A stretch of DNA of 27,335 nucleotides. It comes from an uncultured Parasutterella sp. Its GTDB lineage: Bacteria; Pseudomonadota; Gammaproteobacteria; Burkholderiales; Burkholderiaceae_F. Under the pieces are notes generated by a model that was not told the origin of the DNA, did no database searches, and saw only the letters and a list, made by a program, of their open reading frames with translations. Where the stretch lies: NCBI GenBank assembly GCA_900766055.1, contig CAAFTZ010000003.1, forward strand, positions 1-27,335, read 5' to 3'. The first letter of the stretch is position 1; the number at the start of each line of letters is the position of its first letter. Made by a program: the position numbers and the translations under genes. Below, piece by piece: positions 13,372-22,036 of this stretch.

Positions 13372-14862
13372 ATGAAAAGGCGTGTTTTCCTCTCTCTTGC
13401 TGCTTTATCGTTGCCTGCAATTTCTGTGGCCAAAGAGACATCAAGTAAAAAGGTTTGGAAATACCAAACGCAAGTGCTTGTGGTTGGAGGCGGTTTTGCT
13501 GGACTGTCCGCGGCAGTAGCGGCATTGCGTGCAGGTAAGAAAGTTATTTTGATCGATAAAAGACTTTGGCTCGGCGGAGACGGAGCGCTCTCGTCAGGTA
13601 TTTTTTACGCTGCGGATACCGAGCTGCAGAAGAAAGCTGGCATAAAAAATGTCAGTAAGGATGATTACTGGAAGCAGATCTGCGCCGGAACCGATGACGA
13701 ACCCTTGGCCAAGGTACGGGATAACTCCAGAAACTCGCCGGTTTACTTTGGAGTACCGAAACATAACCCTGATGTCCTTCGACGGGTGTCGGACAATACA
13801 ACGAACGTTATTAAATTCATCAGCGATTATGGAATCGAATTCCTTCCGCTAAACCCGGCAAAACCTTTCCAACTGCCGATGTTAAAGAAGTCTGTTCAGC
13901 AGTTCCCCGCCAAAATGATTGAAGAGATCAAAGGCAAAGGCGGACAGATACTGTTGAATACAAAGGCTTTAAAACTGATTACTTCTGAGGGGCGTGTCAT
14001 TGGCGTTCAGGCCGAGCAAAAAAATCAGACTTTTGATATCAAGGCCGATGCGGTTATTCTAGCCACAGGCGGGTTCTTAGATAACAAATATCTGATGAAG
14101 AAATACAAGGGCTTCTGGTCTGCAGCGCCGGCCGCCATAGGAGCTGTTGGCGAGAAGAGGGCCTTTGATAGAACCGGTGACGGCATCATGATGGGGCGTG
14201 AAATCGGAGCCGCGCTGGAAGACATGGAGTCGATGCCGAAATTAGCAGGGCGGATGGAAGTCGGACGTCCCTTTATTTCTTGGACAATTTTTGATGTTGA
14301 ACCGGCGTTTTTCGTTTCTCCAAAAGGAAAAAGACTGTTGGACGAACACGTCGGAAGATATGCGGGCTGCAGCTTAGCGCTTATGAGAGAGAAAGAGCCG
14401 TATGGATTCGTTGTGTTTGGCTCTGAGACATTTAACGGAAAGAACAAAGGACGTTTTAACCTTGAGAAAGGTCTTCAGGAAGGAAGTATCTTCCGCGGAG
14501 ACTCTCCTGAAGAGTTGGCTAAAAAGGTGGGCATTTCTCCCGAAGAATTTAGCAAGACATTTAATCGCTTCAATCATGATGCGGCAAACGGAAAAGATAC
14601 GGAATTCGGAAGAAAAGATCCGTTATTCCGTCCGCTTAAAGCTCCGTACTATATCTCGACGAAAGGCTATCCTGGAGCCTATAAGACGGAGGGTGGGCTA
14701 GAAGTCAATGAACGCTTGCAGGTGTTACGAGCAAAGGACGATAAACCCATAAAGGGGCTGTATGCCGCAGGCTCAACATGTGGCTCAATTACTGCAAGAA
14801 TTAATGACGCGGTATCGAGCGGCCTGCTGGCCGGAGCAGAAGCTGCGGGCAGTGTGAAGTGA
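13372..14862 (+). CDS. exported FAD-dependent reductase of the flavocytochrome c family (flavoprotein 3)
   Basis: This 496-residue protein begins MKRRVFLSLAALSLPAISVA, which fits a short twin-arginine signal (RRVFL). The FAD fold has GGGFAG at 39-44, LIDKRLWLGGDGALSSG and VILATGGFLDN, and ends with GLYAAGSTCGSITARINDA. The fumarate-reductase residues are not kept. The HxxxGG site reads YKTEGG (437-442), and the arginine loop is replaced by GSITARIND with Arg476. The middle part (PVYFGVPKHNPDVLRRVSDN) is unlike flavoproteins 1 and 2, so a different acceptor is likely. It has no heme motif and no cytochrome partner gene, so it must share a donor such as the tetraheme protein at 11671. A LysR gene diverges from it. 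Confidence 0.85.
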   Translation: MKRRVFLSLAALSLPAISVAKETSSKKVWKYQTQVLVVGGGFAGLSAAVAALRAGKKVILIDKRLWLGGDGALSSGIFYAADTELQKKAGIKNVSKDDYWKQICAGTDDEPLAKVRDNSRNSPVYFGVPKHNPDVLRRVSDNTTNVIKFISDYGIEFLPLNPAKPFQLPMLKKSVQQFPAKMIEEIKGKGGQILLNTKALKLITSEGRVIGVQAEQKNQTFDIKADAVILATGGFLDNKYLMKKYKGFWSAAPAAIGAVGEKRAFDRTGDGIMMGREIGAALEDMESMPKLAGRMEVGRPFISWTIFDVEPAFFVSPKGKRLLDEHVGRYAGCSLALMREKEPYGFVVFGSETFNGKNKGRFNLEKGLQEGSIFRGDSPEELAKKVGISPEEFSKTFNRFNHDAANGKDTEFGRKDPLFRPLKAPYYISTKGYPGAYKTEGGLEVNERLQVLRAKDDKPIKGLYAAGSTCGSITARINDAVSSGLLAGAEAAGSVK

Positions 14863-14900
14863 GGCTTTGAGAGCAGACCTTTCCAGCTGAAAACACCCAG

Positions 14901-14942
14901 CCCTCTTAATTATCCTGAGATAGTTAAGGGGGCGTTTATTTT
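14901..14942. terminator. terminator of flavoprotein 3, possibly bidirectional
   Basis: A 14-bp stem, 14901-14914 with 14919-14932, has a CTGA loop and one G-T pair in the middle plus one near the base. It is followed by GTTTATTTTC on the plus strand. It lies 38 bases past the flavoprotein 3 stop and 50 bases past the end of the convergent minus-strand gene at 14983. Confidence 0.85.
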
Positions 14943-14982
14943 CTGATTCGAAAGGAGAATACTTCGACCGTTAGACGGCCCG

Positions 14983-15540
14983 TTAATTTGTCGGTTTTGG
15001 ACACAGGAGCTCGTGCAAACGATCCATCGCACTCTTCTCTCTAATCGGTCTGAACTTCGGATCAAAGGTCGTGGATTTGATCTGTTTTCCTTTGCCGTCC
15101 AATTCCGGATAGGTGACAAGCGCAATCGGTGAATAGATTTTCGCCAAGCAGTCCATACTGAACTGAACCTTTGCGGATTTCGAGTCAGGTGTGTAACTGT
15201 GGTTCTGAAGCGTCCAGAACTGCAGTTTGTCGCCTTGTTTCCGCATGCCGGTTTTGATGAGATACATATCATTCGTGACCTGCGTCGTGTTGTGTCCGGC
15301 AATGATCGGCGGGATGAAAAGCGGAACCGGAATATTTGATCCGGCAGGTGTTGCGTTTTGACGAGCATTTAAACCGCGAATCGCAGGATTTACCGGCGCA
15401 GGCCGGTAGGTTCTCGGAGGAGGAGTATAGGACCGGTGCGGACGAATAGTGGTTCTACCGCCGAGGCGGACTGCCTGAGCGTCCGTTGCTAATGATAAGA
15501 GACAGATTGAGGCGCAAAGGCCGATGAAGAATTTGTTCAT
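14983..15540 (-). CDS. secreted protein resembling the surface-adhesin protein E family
   Basis: This 185-residue protein has a clear Sec signal peptide (MNKFFIGLCASICLLSLATDAQA) and a Pro/Arg/Tyr-rich linker (about 36-55: YTPPPRTYRPAP). Its C-terminal half has the shape of the betaproteobacterial adhesin-E fold: a short lysine turn, KLQFWTLQNH, an SAKVQFSMDC stretch, a SPIALVTYPELDGKG turn and a final LHELLC. The paired Cys (in the FSMDC and LLCPK stretches) fit a disulfide. The match is from memory and moderate. No ribosome-binding site is obvious before the ATG at 15540. It stands alone between two operons. Function is unknown beyond probable secretion. Confidence 0.7.
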   Translation of the reverse strand: MNKFFIGLCASICLLSLATDAQAVRLGGRTTIRPHRSYTPPPRTYRPAPVNPAIRGLNARQNATPAGSNIPVPLFIPPIIAGHNTTQVTNDMYLIKTGMRKQGDKLQFWTLQNHSYTPDSKSAKVQFSMDCLAKIYSPIALVTYPELDGKGKQIKSTTFDPKFRPIREKSAMDRLHELLCPKPTN

Positions 15541-15708
15541 AGCTGCAGAACTTTTGAGGTTGAGGTTTTCTCTTCATTCTGCGCTTAAGGATGTGGAAGA
15601 AACAGACGACAAAACCCGCATATCTTCTGACCTCGGTTTGTGCTTCCGAACTCAGAATTTTCTCATTGGCTACAAAGAATTGTCGAGATCGGCGAGACTG
15701 AAGTCTAC

Positions 15709-17154
15709 CTAGTTCGCCGTGCCCCCGACGGTGAGCCCATCAATGCGGAGCGTCGGCATGCCGACACCCGTTGGTACGTGCTGTCCGTTCTTACCGCAGG
15801 TGCCGCAGCCTCGGTCTAATTCAAGGTCGTTGCCGACCATGACAATTTTAGTTAGAGCGTCCGCGCCGTTGCCTGTGAGTGTGGCGCCTTTGATCGGATC
15901 GGTTAATTTACCGTTTTCGATCAGCCAAGCTTCACTCATGCTGAAGACGAAGTTACCGTTCGTAATGTCGACCTGACCGCCGCCGAAGTTGGAGGCGTAA
16001 ATGCCGTAATCGACGGAAGAAATAATCTCCTGAGGATCAGATTCGCCTTGGAGCAAATAAGTATTGGTCATTCGCGGCATGGGCAGATAAGCAAAACTTT
16101 CTCGACGTCCGTTGCCGGTGGTCTTTTGCTTCATAAGACGTGCGCTTGTTTCATCGTGCATGAAACCGCGCAGAATGCCTTCATCGATCAGCGTGGTGCA
16201 ATGTGTTTCATTGCCTTCATCATCAATTGTGAGTGAGCCGCGGCGTCCGGCTATCGTGCCGTCGTCGACAACCGTCACAATCGGAGAGGCGACCCGCTGT
16301 CCGACCTTGCCTGTGAAAACGCTTGTGCCCTTGCGGATGAAGTCGGCTTCCAAGCCGTGTCCGACAGCTTCATGGATCAGCACTCCGGGCCAGCCGTTGC
16401 CTAGCACGACGGGAATACTTCCCGCCGGCGCCGGACGGGCATCTAAGTTGCGTACGGCAGCGTCGACCGCCTCTCGCGCATATTGTTCAATGACTTCTTC
16501 GTTATAGAGATCTAAGGCGAATCGGCCTCCGCCGCCGGCCTGTCCTTGTTCTTTCTTGCCGTCTTTTTCAGCGATAACGCCGAGGTTCACGCGAACCAGC
16601 GGTCGAATGTCGCCGATTAAAGTGCCGTCCATCTTCGCGATCAAAATCGTGTCATGCGAAGCGCCCACCGAAGTCGTCACCTGCGTGATCAGAGGAGAAC
16701 GGCTGCGGGCATGTGCGTCCAGAGATCTAAGCAGTTTGATCTTGGCGCCGGTATCTGCCGCCTCAATCGGATCCACGGCGCGATAAAGAACTTTCGGTCC
16801 ATCTTTAGGCGTAACGTTTACCGTGACTTGGTTGTCCGTGGCCTGCGCAATGGCGCGGACGGTTCTGACCGCTTCAAACAAAGATTCGCGGGAAATTTCT
16901 TCCGAGTAGGCCAGCGCGGATTTCTCGCCGCAGACGGCACGAACGCCGACGCCCATGTCCGTGTTGTAATGACCGGTTTTAACAATGCTTTCTTCAAGCA
17001 CATAGCCTTCGGAGACCGAGCGCTGGAAATAGAAATCGGCGTAGTCGATGTCGTAGCCGCTGAAAAGCGCAAAAGCATCTGTAATGTCTTTTTTAGAAAG
17101 ACCGTTGCGGTACAGCAGAGTCTCGATGGCGACAGAAGTATTGTTATTTGTCAT
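15709..17154 (-). CDS. tldD: metalloprotease TldD
   Basis: From the ATG at 17154 the protein is 481 residues, the length of E. coli TldD; a TTG at 17160 is less likely. It has the zinc motif HEAVGHGLEADF (HExxxH, near residue 265) and the C-terminal GCGTCGKNGQHVPTGVGMP that is conserved in TldD. TldD pairs with TldE/PmbA to degrade unfolded peptides, including maturation of some modified peptides; tldE is not in this window. Its start overlaps the stop of the nitrilase-family gene by 11 nt (ATGACAAATAA), so it is last in a yhdP-nit-tldD operon. Confidence 0.96.
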   Translation of the reverse strand: MTNNNTSVAIETLLYRNGLSKKDITDAFALFSGYDIDYADFYFQRSVSEGYVLEESIVKTGHYNTDMGVGVRAVCGEKSALAYSEEISRESLFEAVRTVRAIAQATDNQVTVNVTPKDGPKVLYRAVDPIEAADTGAKIKLLRSLDAHARSRSPLITQVTTSVGASHDTILIAKMDGTLIGDIRPLVRVNLGVIAEKDGKKEQGQAGGGGRFALDLYNEEVIEQYAREAVDAAVRNLDARPAPAGSIPVVLGNGWPGVLIHEAVGHGLEADFIRKGTSVFTGKVGQRVASPIVTVVDDGTIAGRRGSLTIDDEGNETHCTTLIDEGILRGFMHDETSARLMKQKTTGNGRRESFAYLPMPRMTNTYLLQGESDPQEIISSVDYGIYASNFGGGQVDITNGNFVFSMSEAWLIENGKLTDPIKGATLTGNGADALTKIVMVGNDLELDRGCGTCGKNGQHVPTGVGMPTLRIDGLTVGGTAN

Positions 17155-17968
17155 ATTCAACGCGATTGTTCAGGGCCGGTAAAAGAGCTCTGACTTGACG
17201 AAGGAAGGCTGGGTCTACGTCTGCGAAGCAAACGCCCGTTTCATGTCCGTTGAGTTTGCTGATCACGGTGCCCCAGGGATCGACGGCGCAGGAGTGCCCC
17301 CAGAAAGCACGCCCGCAGGAAGAGCGTCCGGCTTGTGCGGCGGAAACTACGTAGCTTAGGTTTTCGATAGCTCGTGCACGCAGCAAAACTTCCCAATGCG
17401 CCTTTCCGGTGTTTGTGGTGAACGCAGCCGGGAGGAGGAAGCAGTCGATGCCGCTCTGACGGCGGAAAAGCTGCGGGAAACGGAGGTCGTAGCAAACGGC
17501 CAGGCCGATTCGGATATCTAAGCCGTTGTCTAAGGGAAGGTTGAAGGAGACGGTCTTGTGGCCTCCGACGTAGAGTTCCGACTCGTCGTAGCGTTCTTGC
17601 TGTCCTTCGTAAGAGAAAAGATGAATCTTGTCGTAGCGTGCAGCTTCCTGACCGAATGCGTCGTAGACCAGCATGGTGTTGGTTACGCGGTGCGGATCCT
17701 CTGATTTAAGAGGAATTGTGCCGGCAGCAATCCAAATACCTAAAGACTTAGCAAGTCCGGACATAATCCTTTGAACGGGGCCGTCCTGGTACTGCTCTGC
17801 AAGACAAAGTACATCCTTGGGATCGTTGCTCATGATCGCAAACATTTCAGGCAGCAGCGCGAGGTTAGCTCCCTCCCGAGCGGCTTTGCGGATGAGAGAT
17901 TCTGCGATCTGGACGTTGGCTCCGATATCGGGACCGGAAGTCATCTGGCATGTGGCTATGCGTAACAT
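17144..17968 (-). CDS. carbon-nitrogen hydrolase, Nit family (deaminated glutathione amidase/omega-amidase type)
   Basis: This 274-residue nitrilase-superfamily protein has the full catalytic triad: Glu41 in LLPEMFA, Lys114 in RYDKIHLF and Cys159 in LAVCYDLRFPQLFR. The first two signatures and the length fit the Nit1/Nit2/YbeM branch. These enzymes hydrolyse the amide of deaminated glutathione or of 2-oxo acid amides, a metabolite-repair role. The cytoplasmic enzyme lies 5 nt after yhdP and overlaps tldD, so it is co-transcribed with both. This order is common in Betaproteobacteria. The choice between the two substrates cannot be made by eye. Confidence 0.93.
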   Translation of the reverse strand: MLRIATCQMTSGPDIGANVQIAESLIRKAAREGANLALLPEMFAIMSNDPKDVLCLAEQYQDGPVQRIMSGLAKSLGIWIAAGTIPLKSEDPHRVTNTMLVYDAFGQEAARYDKIHLFSYEGQQERYDESELYVGGHKTVSFNLPLDNGLDIRIGLAVCYDLRFPQLFRRQSGIDCFLLPAAFTTNTGKAHWEVLLRARAIENLSYVVSAAQAGRSSCGRAFWGHSCAVDPWGTVISKLNGHETGVCFADVDPAFLRQVRALLPALNNRVEYDK

Positions 17969-17973
17969 GGTTC

Positions 17974-20900
17974 TTAATGCTTAATCTTGGTGACGACCGG
18001 ATCCGACCAGGTACCGGTCACTTGGTATTCAAAGGAAAAGAGCTTACTTAAAGGATCCTTGAAAATCAATTGGGCCAGGAAACTGCCGATGCCGACGATC
18101 GGGTTTGCAACCGCGAGAGCCACAGACGCCCCTGCCGCATTGATGTCTGGCAGAACCAATAGGTGCAGATTCTCCGTTTCTTTCTGAGTGTTGACGTTGC
18201 CGTTAATAACAACGGTCGCGCTCCCTCCGATCATCGTCAGATCTTTGATGTTCATGAGGCCGTCTTCCAGCACCGCCTTGCCGCGGATGGTAGAGAAGTT
18301 GAAGCCAGCGGAGTAGAAGTCTCGGAAGTCAAGGGTCAGGTAGCGTGTTAAAGACTGCAGTGTCAGCAGAGACAACAGTTTGGCAGCCGGGCCCGGCTGG
18401 ATCTTGAGAATTTCGCCTCTCTTCAGATCGATATTCAGTTCTCCGTCGAAGCTCTCGGTGTTAAAGCCGAGGGGAGTGCCGACCCAGGATAAATTACCGT
18501 TGATCGAACCGTTGCCGGACTTGACCAGATTCTGCATATCCAGGCGATTCAGCAGGCCGCCGAGGTTATTGATATTGGTATTGATTAAAAGATTCGTTTC
18601 GTTGCCGCCGTCGAAACCTTTCAGCCAGCTGCCGGATGAGCGCAGCTGCGCAGCGCTGTTGGAAAGATTCAGCTTTGTAATTTTCCAGAGCTGCCCTTTT
18701 GTTGACGGAGTGTTGCGTGCAACTAGTTCCAGCTTGCCTAAACGCATATTGCCGTAGGTTAAATCATCGATAACCGCATTGATCGCGGGCCAGCCGCCTT
18801 GAATTTGAACCGGCTTGGATTTTTCTGCGGCGTCTCTTGCAGAGCTCGGGATGAAGAGTTTGGAAATATGCGCGATGAGCTCGGGCTCCTTGCCGTTTTG
18901 AGCCTTCTTCCATTCCAGATTGGCATTCATCTGATTGCTGTTGATCGTGATCAGCAGAGAGTTCCCGACGGGTCGCCCTAAGAGCGAGAAGTTCGTTTGA
19001 TTGAAATTGTCGATCAGCAGTTCGTCAATGTTAGCCTTGAGGAAGGCAATATCCGGCAGGACAACGGTTCCGGACGGTTGGGCATCCACTTTTAGATGAT
19101 CAAAGACCGCCTGCCAGGCCTTCGCCGAAACCAGCGGCGCCTTCAAGGAGATCGCATAGCCGTGAGACGGCAATGTCGGCAGACTGCGGTTGCCGATGGC
19201 AGCACGTTTGATGTCATTATTCTGCAGGATAAATTCCGAACTCAGGAATCCCTCAATCATGATTCTGAGATCCGTGGCCTTGTTGTCTGTGACGATATTG
19301 AGGTCCAGAGGTGCAGACAAAGATGCCGGTTTTTCCATAGGAGGCGGCAGCTTGCTCTCCAAGCCGGAAAGCGAGCTTTTAACGTTCACCGTGACCTTTG
19401 GGCCGACGGTTACATTGACTGTAAAGGGCGTCTTGCCGCTCAGATATTTGTCTGCGGCTTTGGCAAGCATCGGAACCGGAATAACCTGCGGCAATGCCTT
19501 AGCGGCGATGGTTCCGGAAGCAGAAACCTTAATGTTACCTTTGTCGTCGGTGTCGAGCGTTGCCTTTACGGTGCTTCCGAAGCAGTCGGCTGTAATGCCT
19601 TTGCTGGAAGCTCCTCGGTCATTGAAGTTTACGGTACCGGAAACATGAGTTAGATTAGGGATTGAGAAGTCATTGAAATTGACGGCGTCATCTTTAAGCG
19701 TGAAGGCGCCGGAGACGGCGACATCGCCGGGTCCGTCAAGCGGAATCTTCAGCTGCAGGTCCAAGTCCCCGTTGCCGGATCCCTCGGCTTTCTTGAAAAG
19801 GCCGCCGGTGTAACCATCAACCGGAGAGGTCTTGACGTAAGACAAGAACCCCGGGAGAGCGCCCGAAGCGGCTGCATCTACATCCAGCCAGACGGTATCT
19901 GTGGAGAATGCGGGAATGTTGACTTGCGCGCGTGCGAGCTCGACGCCTTTATAAGTTCCGCGGTCCGCAGTGATAGCCATGCTGTCTCCCTCAAATTTGA
20001 CAACGCCACCGACTTTTTCAAAGAGCGGCCAAATCGCTCCGCGCTTCGGAGAGGTCTTTGGATTGTCCAAAATGTTCGGATAGACATCGAGCAGGACGTC
20101 CTCTACATTGACGGACACCAGGAACTGATGTTCTTTAGATTCATGGAAAGGGAACTCATGGAGCGGCCCCTTAAGAACGGCTTGCCCTCCTGTGGCTTTG
20201 CCCTCTAAAAGGCCGTACCGCAGCCAGGTGATTGTGTCGTCGCCGACGATGAGCGGCATGTATTTCCAGACAGCCGGGACATTGCCGCGCAGCAGATCGG
20301 CTTTGATATCTGCAGTTCCGTACGGAGTGTTGTCCGCATTGGTATAAGTACCGTTAAGCTTAATCCCAGCATCGGCATTCTCAATCAAGATATCCTTGAA
20401 TTCAAGAGAAAATCCATTTACGGTATTCCAAACTACGGTGCCACCGAGGCTGTCCAAGTAGAAGGCAGCTGCCGGAAACATCCCGGGAAATGCGACGGAG
20501 GCATTTTTTGTGTTGAGAATGGCAGTGCCAACGCCGTCCTTCATCGTAATGTCGGCGCTAAGGTTAATGAATCCGGGGAGCCACTGAGTATTGTCCTTTC
20601 CCGAAGCGCCGAAAGAGCAGAAGTCACGGAGCGAAAGCTGGCCGTTGTAATGCTTCGGCATATTGGGCAGTCCTTGCCAATTCAAATCGACATTGACGAT
20701 AGAGCCCGAGAGTTTGCGTTCTGCAACGAAATCTTTAAACGCCTGAGGCAGGGGTAGCGACGGCAGCAGAGCGGTTATGCCTTCAAAGACGAGGCTATTG
20801 GCCTTGAAGGAGCCGCCGGTAAAGTCTTTGCCGCTGCGGTCTAACTTTAAATCCATATCCAGGGGAGGGAGCTTTTCTCCTGATTCCAATTCAAAAGAAA

Positions 20901-21930
20901 AGTTTTCCGTAGCGAGGCTATAAGTGTTAGCCGATATAGTTCCCGAAATCTTGCCTTTGATGAATTTCAAGCGCAGAGGGGCTAAATCCGGAAGCTGCAG
21001 ATCCACATGAGACAGACCGCCGATAAAACTTGCTGAGGAAGGCGACCACCTGACAAAATTAGCCCATAGAGAACCGGAACCAGTGCCTTTGTATCGCACA
21101 GAGAAGTCCGGCAGCCACTTGGCCAATTCCCCAAAGTTGATAAAGTCGGTTTGCGCATAAAGCTCTGCATCCCAGTCTGCCAGCTTAGACGGATTCAGAG
21201 CCGGTGTCTTGAAGAGAGCACGAACCGTAATCGGAGACGCAATTTCGGGAGGAAGCGTTAGCGTGAAGGCAAGCTGTTTGTCTCTGGAAGATCCGTTATA
21301 GCCGGCGTTGACGTTCTTAATTTCAAGTGTTTTGCCACTCATCTGATCGTGAACCAGAATTGTGCCGTCTTTGATTTCCAAAGACTTTTGCTTCAGGAGA
21401 AGCATTACGTCGGATGGCAGTTTGGTTGTGAGCGCCTGGGTTTCGGTTTCTCCCGACATGAGCTTATTGAGATCAAGTTTTCTACCTAGGACGGAGAGGG
21501 ACATCGGCGCCAGCCGACGGATCTCAACTTTGGGCCTGTTTAAAGTCACGGACTCAAAAACCGGAGCTAGGTTTGTTAAAGAGCTGAGCGAAAGTTTTGC
21601 AGTAAGAGATTCGGCTGTGATCGGATCTTTTCCCGGTTCACCGAGTTCAATATTTTTAAGCGTAATTTCCGGAGAAAGTCCTTGCCAATTCGTGTCTAAG
21701 GAGCCAAATTGAACAGGAACATCGAGGACTTGAGAGATCTTGTTCTCAATCTTGGATTTGTGATTGTTCAGGTAAGGGGCAAGGCAATAGCGGGCGCCAA
21801 GCCACGCGGCGCCGAGCGCAAAGTAAAGGATGACTAAGAACCAAAGAATGGTTCGCCAGGCATACCCGAAAAAGCCTTTTTTAGGTTTTGTTGGTGTGGT
21901 TGATGTCTGTTGTTCGGAATTGTCCGTCAT
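17974..21930 (-). CDS. yhdP: YhdP-family AsmA-like protein (TIGR02099), envelope lipid transport
   Basis: This 1318-residue protein has a short cytoplasmic N-terminus, one membrane helix (about 24-46, TILWFLVILYFALGAAWLG) and a very long periplasmic region rich in beta-strand repeats. The repeats include many NLxLPxL-, GxxxGxL- and VNGNVNTQ-like turns typical of AsmA/TamB-like proteins. The C-terminus (LIFKDPLSKLFSFEYQVTGTWSDPVV) is the conserved end of the YhdP family. E. coli YhdP (1266 residues) helps move phospholipid to the outer membrane. The start at 21930 has AGGA about 9 nt upstream. It is the first gene of the yhdP-nit-tldD operon and is divergent from glnE. Confidence 0.94.
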   Translation of the reverse strand: MTDNSEQQTSTTPTKPKKGFFGYAWRTILWFLVILYFALGAAWLGARYCLAPYLNNHKSKIENKISQVLDVPVQFGSLDTNWQGLSPEITLKNIELGEPGKDPITAESLTAKLSLSSLTNLAPVFESVTLNRPKVEIRRLAPMSLSVLGRKLDLNKLMSGETETQALTTKLPSDVMLLLKQKSLEIKDGTILVHDQMSGKTLEIKNVNAGYNGSSRDKQLAFTLTLPPEIASPITVRALFKTPALNPSKLADWDAELYAQTDFINFGELAKWLPDFSVRYKGTGSGSLWANFVRWSPSSASFIGGLSHVDLQLPDLAPLRLKFIKGKISGTISANTYSLATENFSFELESGEKLPPLDMDLKLDRSGKDFTGGSFKANSLVFEGITALLPSLPLPQAFKDFVAERKLSGSIVNVDLNWQGLPNMPKHYNGQLSLRDFCSFGASGKDNTQWLPGFINLSADITMKDGVGTAILNTKNASVAFPGMFPAAAFYLDSLGGTVVWNTVNGFSLEFKDILIENADAGIKLNGTYTNADNTPYGTADIKADLLRGNVPAVWKYMPLIVGDDTITWLRYGLLEGKATGGQAVLKGPLHEFPFHESKEHQFLVSVNVEDVLLDVYPNILDNPKTSPKRGAIWPLFEKVGGVVKFEGDSMAITADRGTYKGVELARAQVNIPAFSTDTVWLDVDAAASGALPGFLSYVKTSPVDGYTGGLFKKAEGSGNGDLDLQLKIPLDGPGDVAVSGAFTLKDDAVNFNDFSIPNLTHVSGTVNFNDRGASSKGITADCFGSTVKATLDTDDKGNIKVSASGTIAAKALPQVIPVPMLAKAADKYLSGKTPFTVNVTVGPKVTVNVKSSLSGLESKLPPPMEKPASLSAPLDLNIVTDNKATDLRIMIEGFLSSEFILQNNDIKRAAIGNRSLPTLPSHGYAISLKAPLVSAKAWQAVFDHLKVDAQPSGTVVLPDIAFLKANIDELLIDNFNQTNFSLLGRPVGNSLLITINSNQMNANLEWKKAQNGKEPELIAHISKLFIPSSARDAAEKSKPVQIQGGWPAINAVIDDLTYGNMRLGKLELVARNTPSTKGQLWKITKLNLSNSAAQLRSSGSWLKGFDGGNETNLLINTNINNLGGLLNRLDMQNLVKSGNGSINGNLSWVGTPLGFNTESFDGELNIDLKRGEILKIQPGPAAKLLSLLTLQSLTRYLTLDFRDFYSAGFNFSTIRGKAVLEDGLMNIKDLTMIGGSATVVINGNVNTQKETENLHLLVLPDINAAGASVALAVANPIVGIGSFLAQLIFKDPLSKLFSFEYQVTGTWSDPVVTKIKH

Positions 21931-22036
21931 TGTCCGAATCCTATAACTTTTTTCTGATCTTCTAAGTATCGCTCAATTTCGGATAAATAAACTCTAATAT
22001 TAGAAGATAGACTCATTTCTAGCTTTAAAAAACAAT
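21931..22036. promoter_or_regulatory. divergent promoter region yhdP / glnE with nested inverted repeats
   Basis: The 106-bp region holds a 9-bp inverted repeat, ATCTTCTAA (21957-21965) and TTAGAAGAT (22000-22008), with a 34-bp spacer. A perfect 12-bp palindrome TCTAATATTAGA (21993-22004) overlaps its right arm. Both promoters must lie here. glnE has no recognisable ribosome-binding site before its ATG (CTTTAAAAAACAAT). Confidence 0.45.

Noticed and set aside
14910..15368. 152-codon minus-strand open frame overlapping the secreted protein
   Set aside because: It is Arg/Ser-rich with no signal or motif, and it runs through the terminator at 14901-14932. The alternative frame at 14983-15540 has a clear signal peptide.
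19096..19653. 185-codon plus-strand open frame
   Set aside because: It is opposite yhdP, with composition typical of an antisense shadow.
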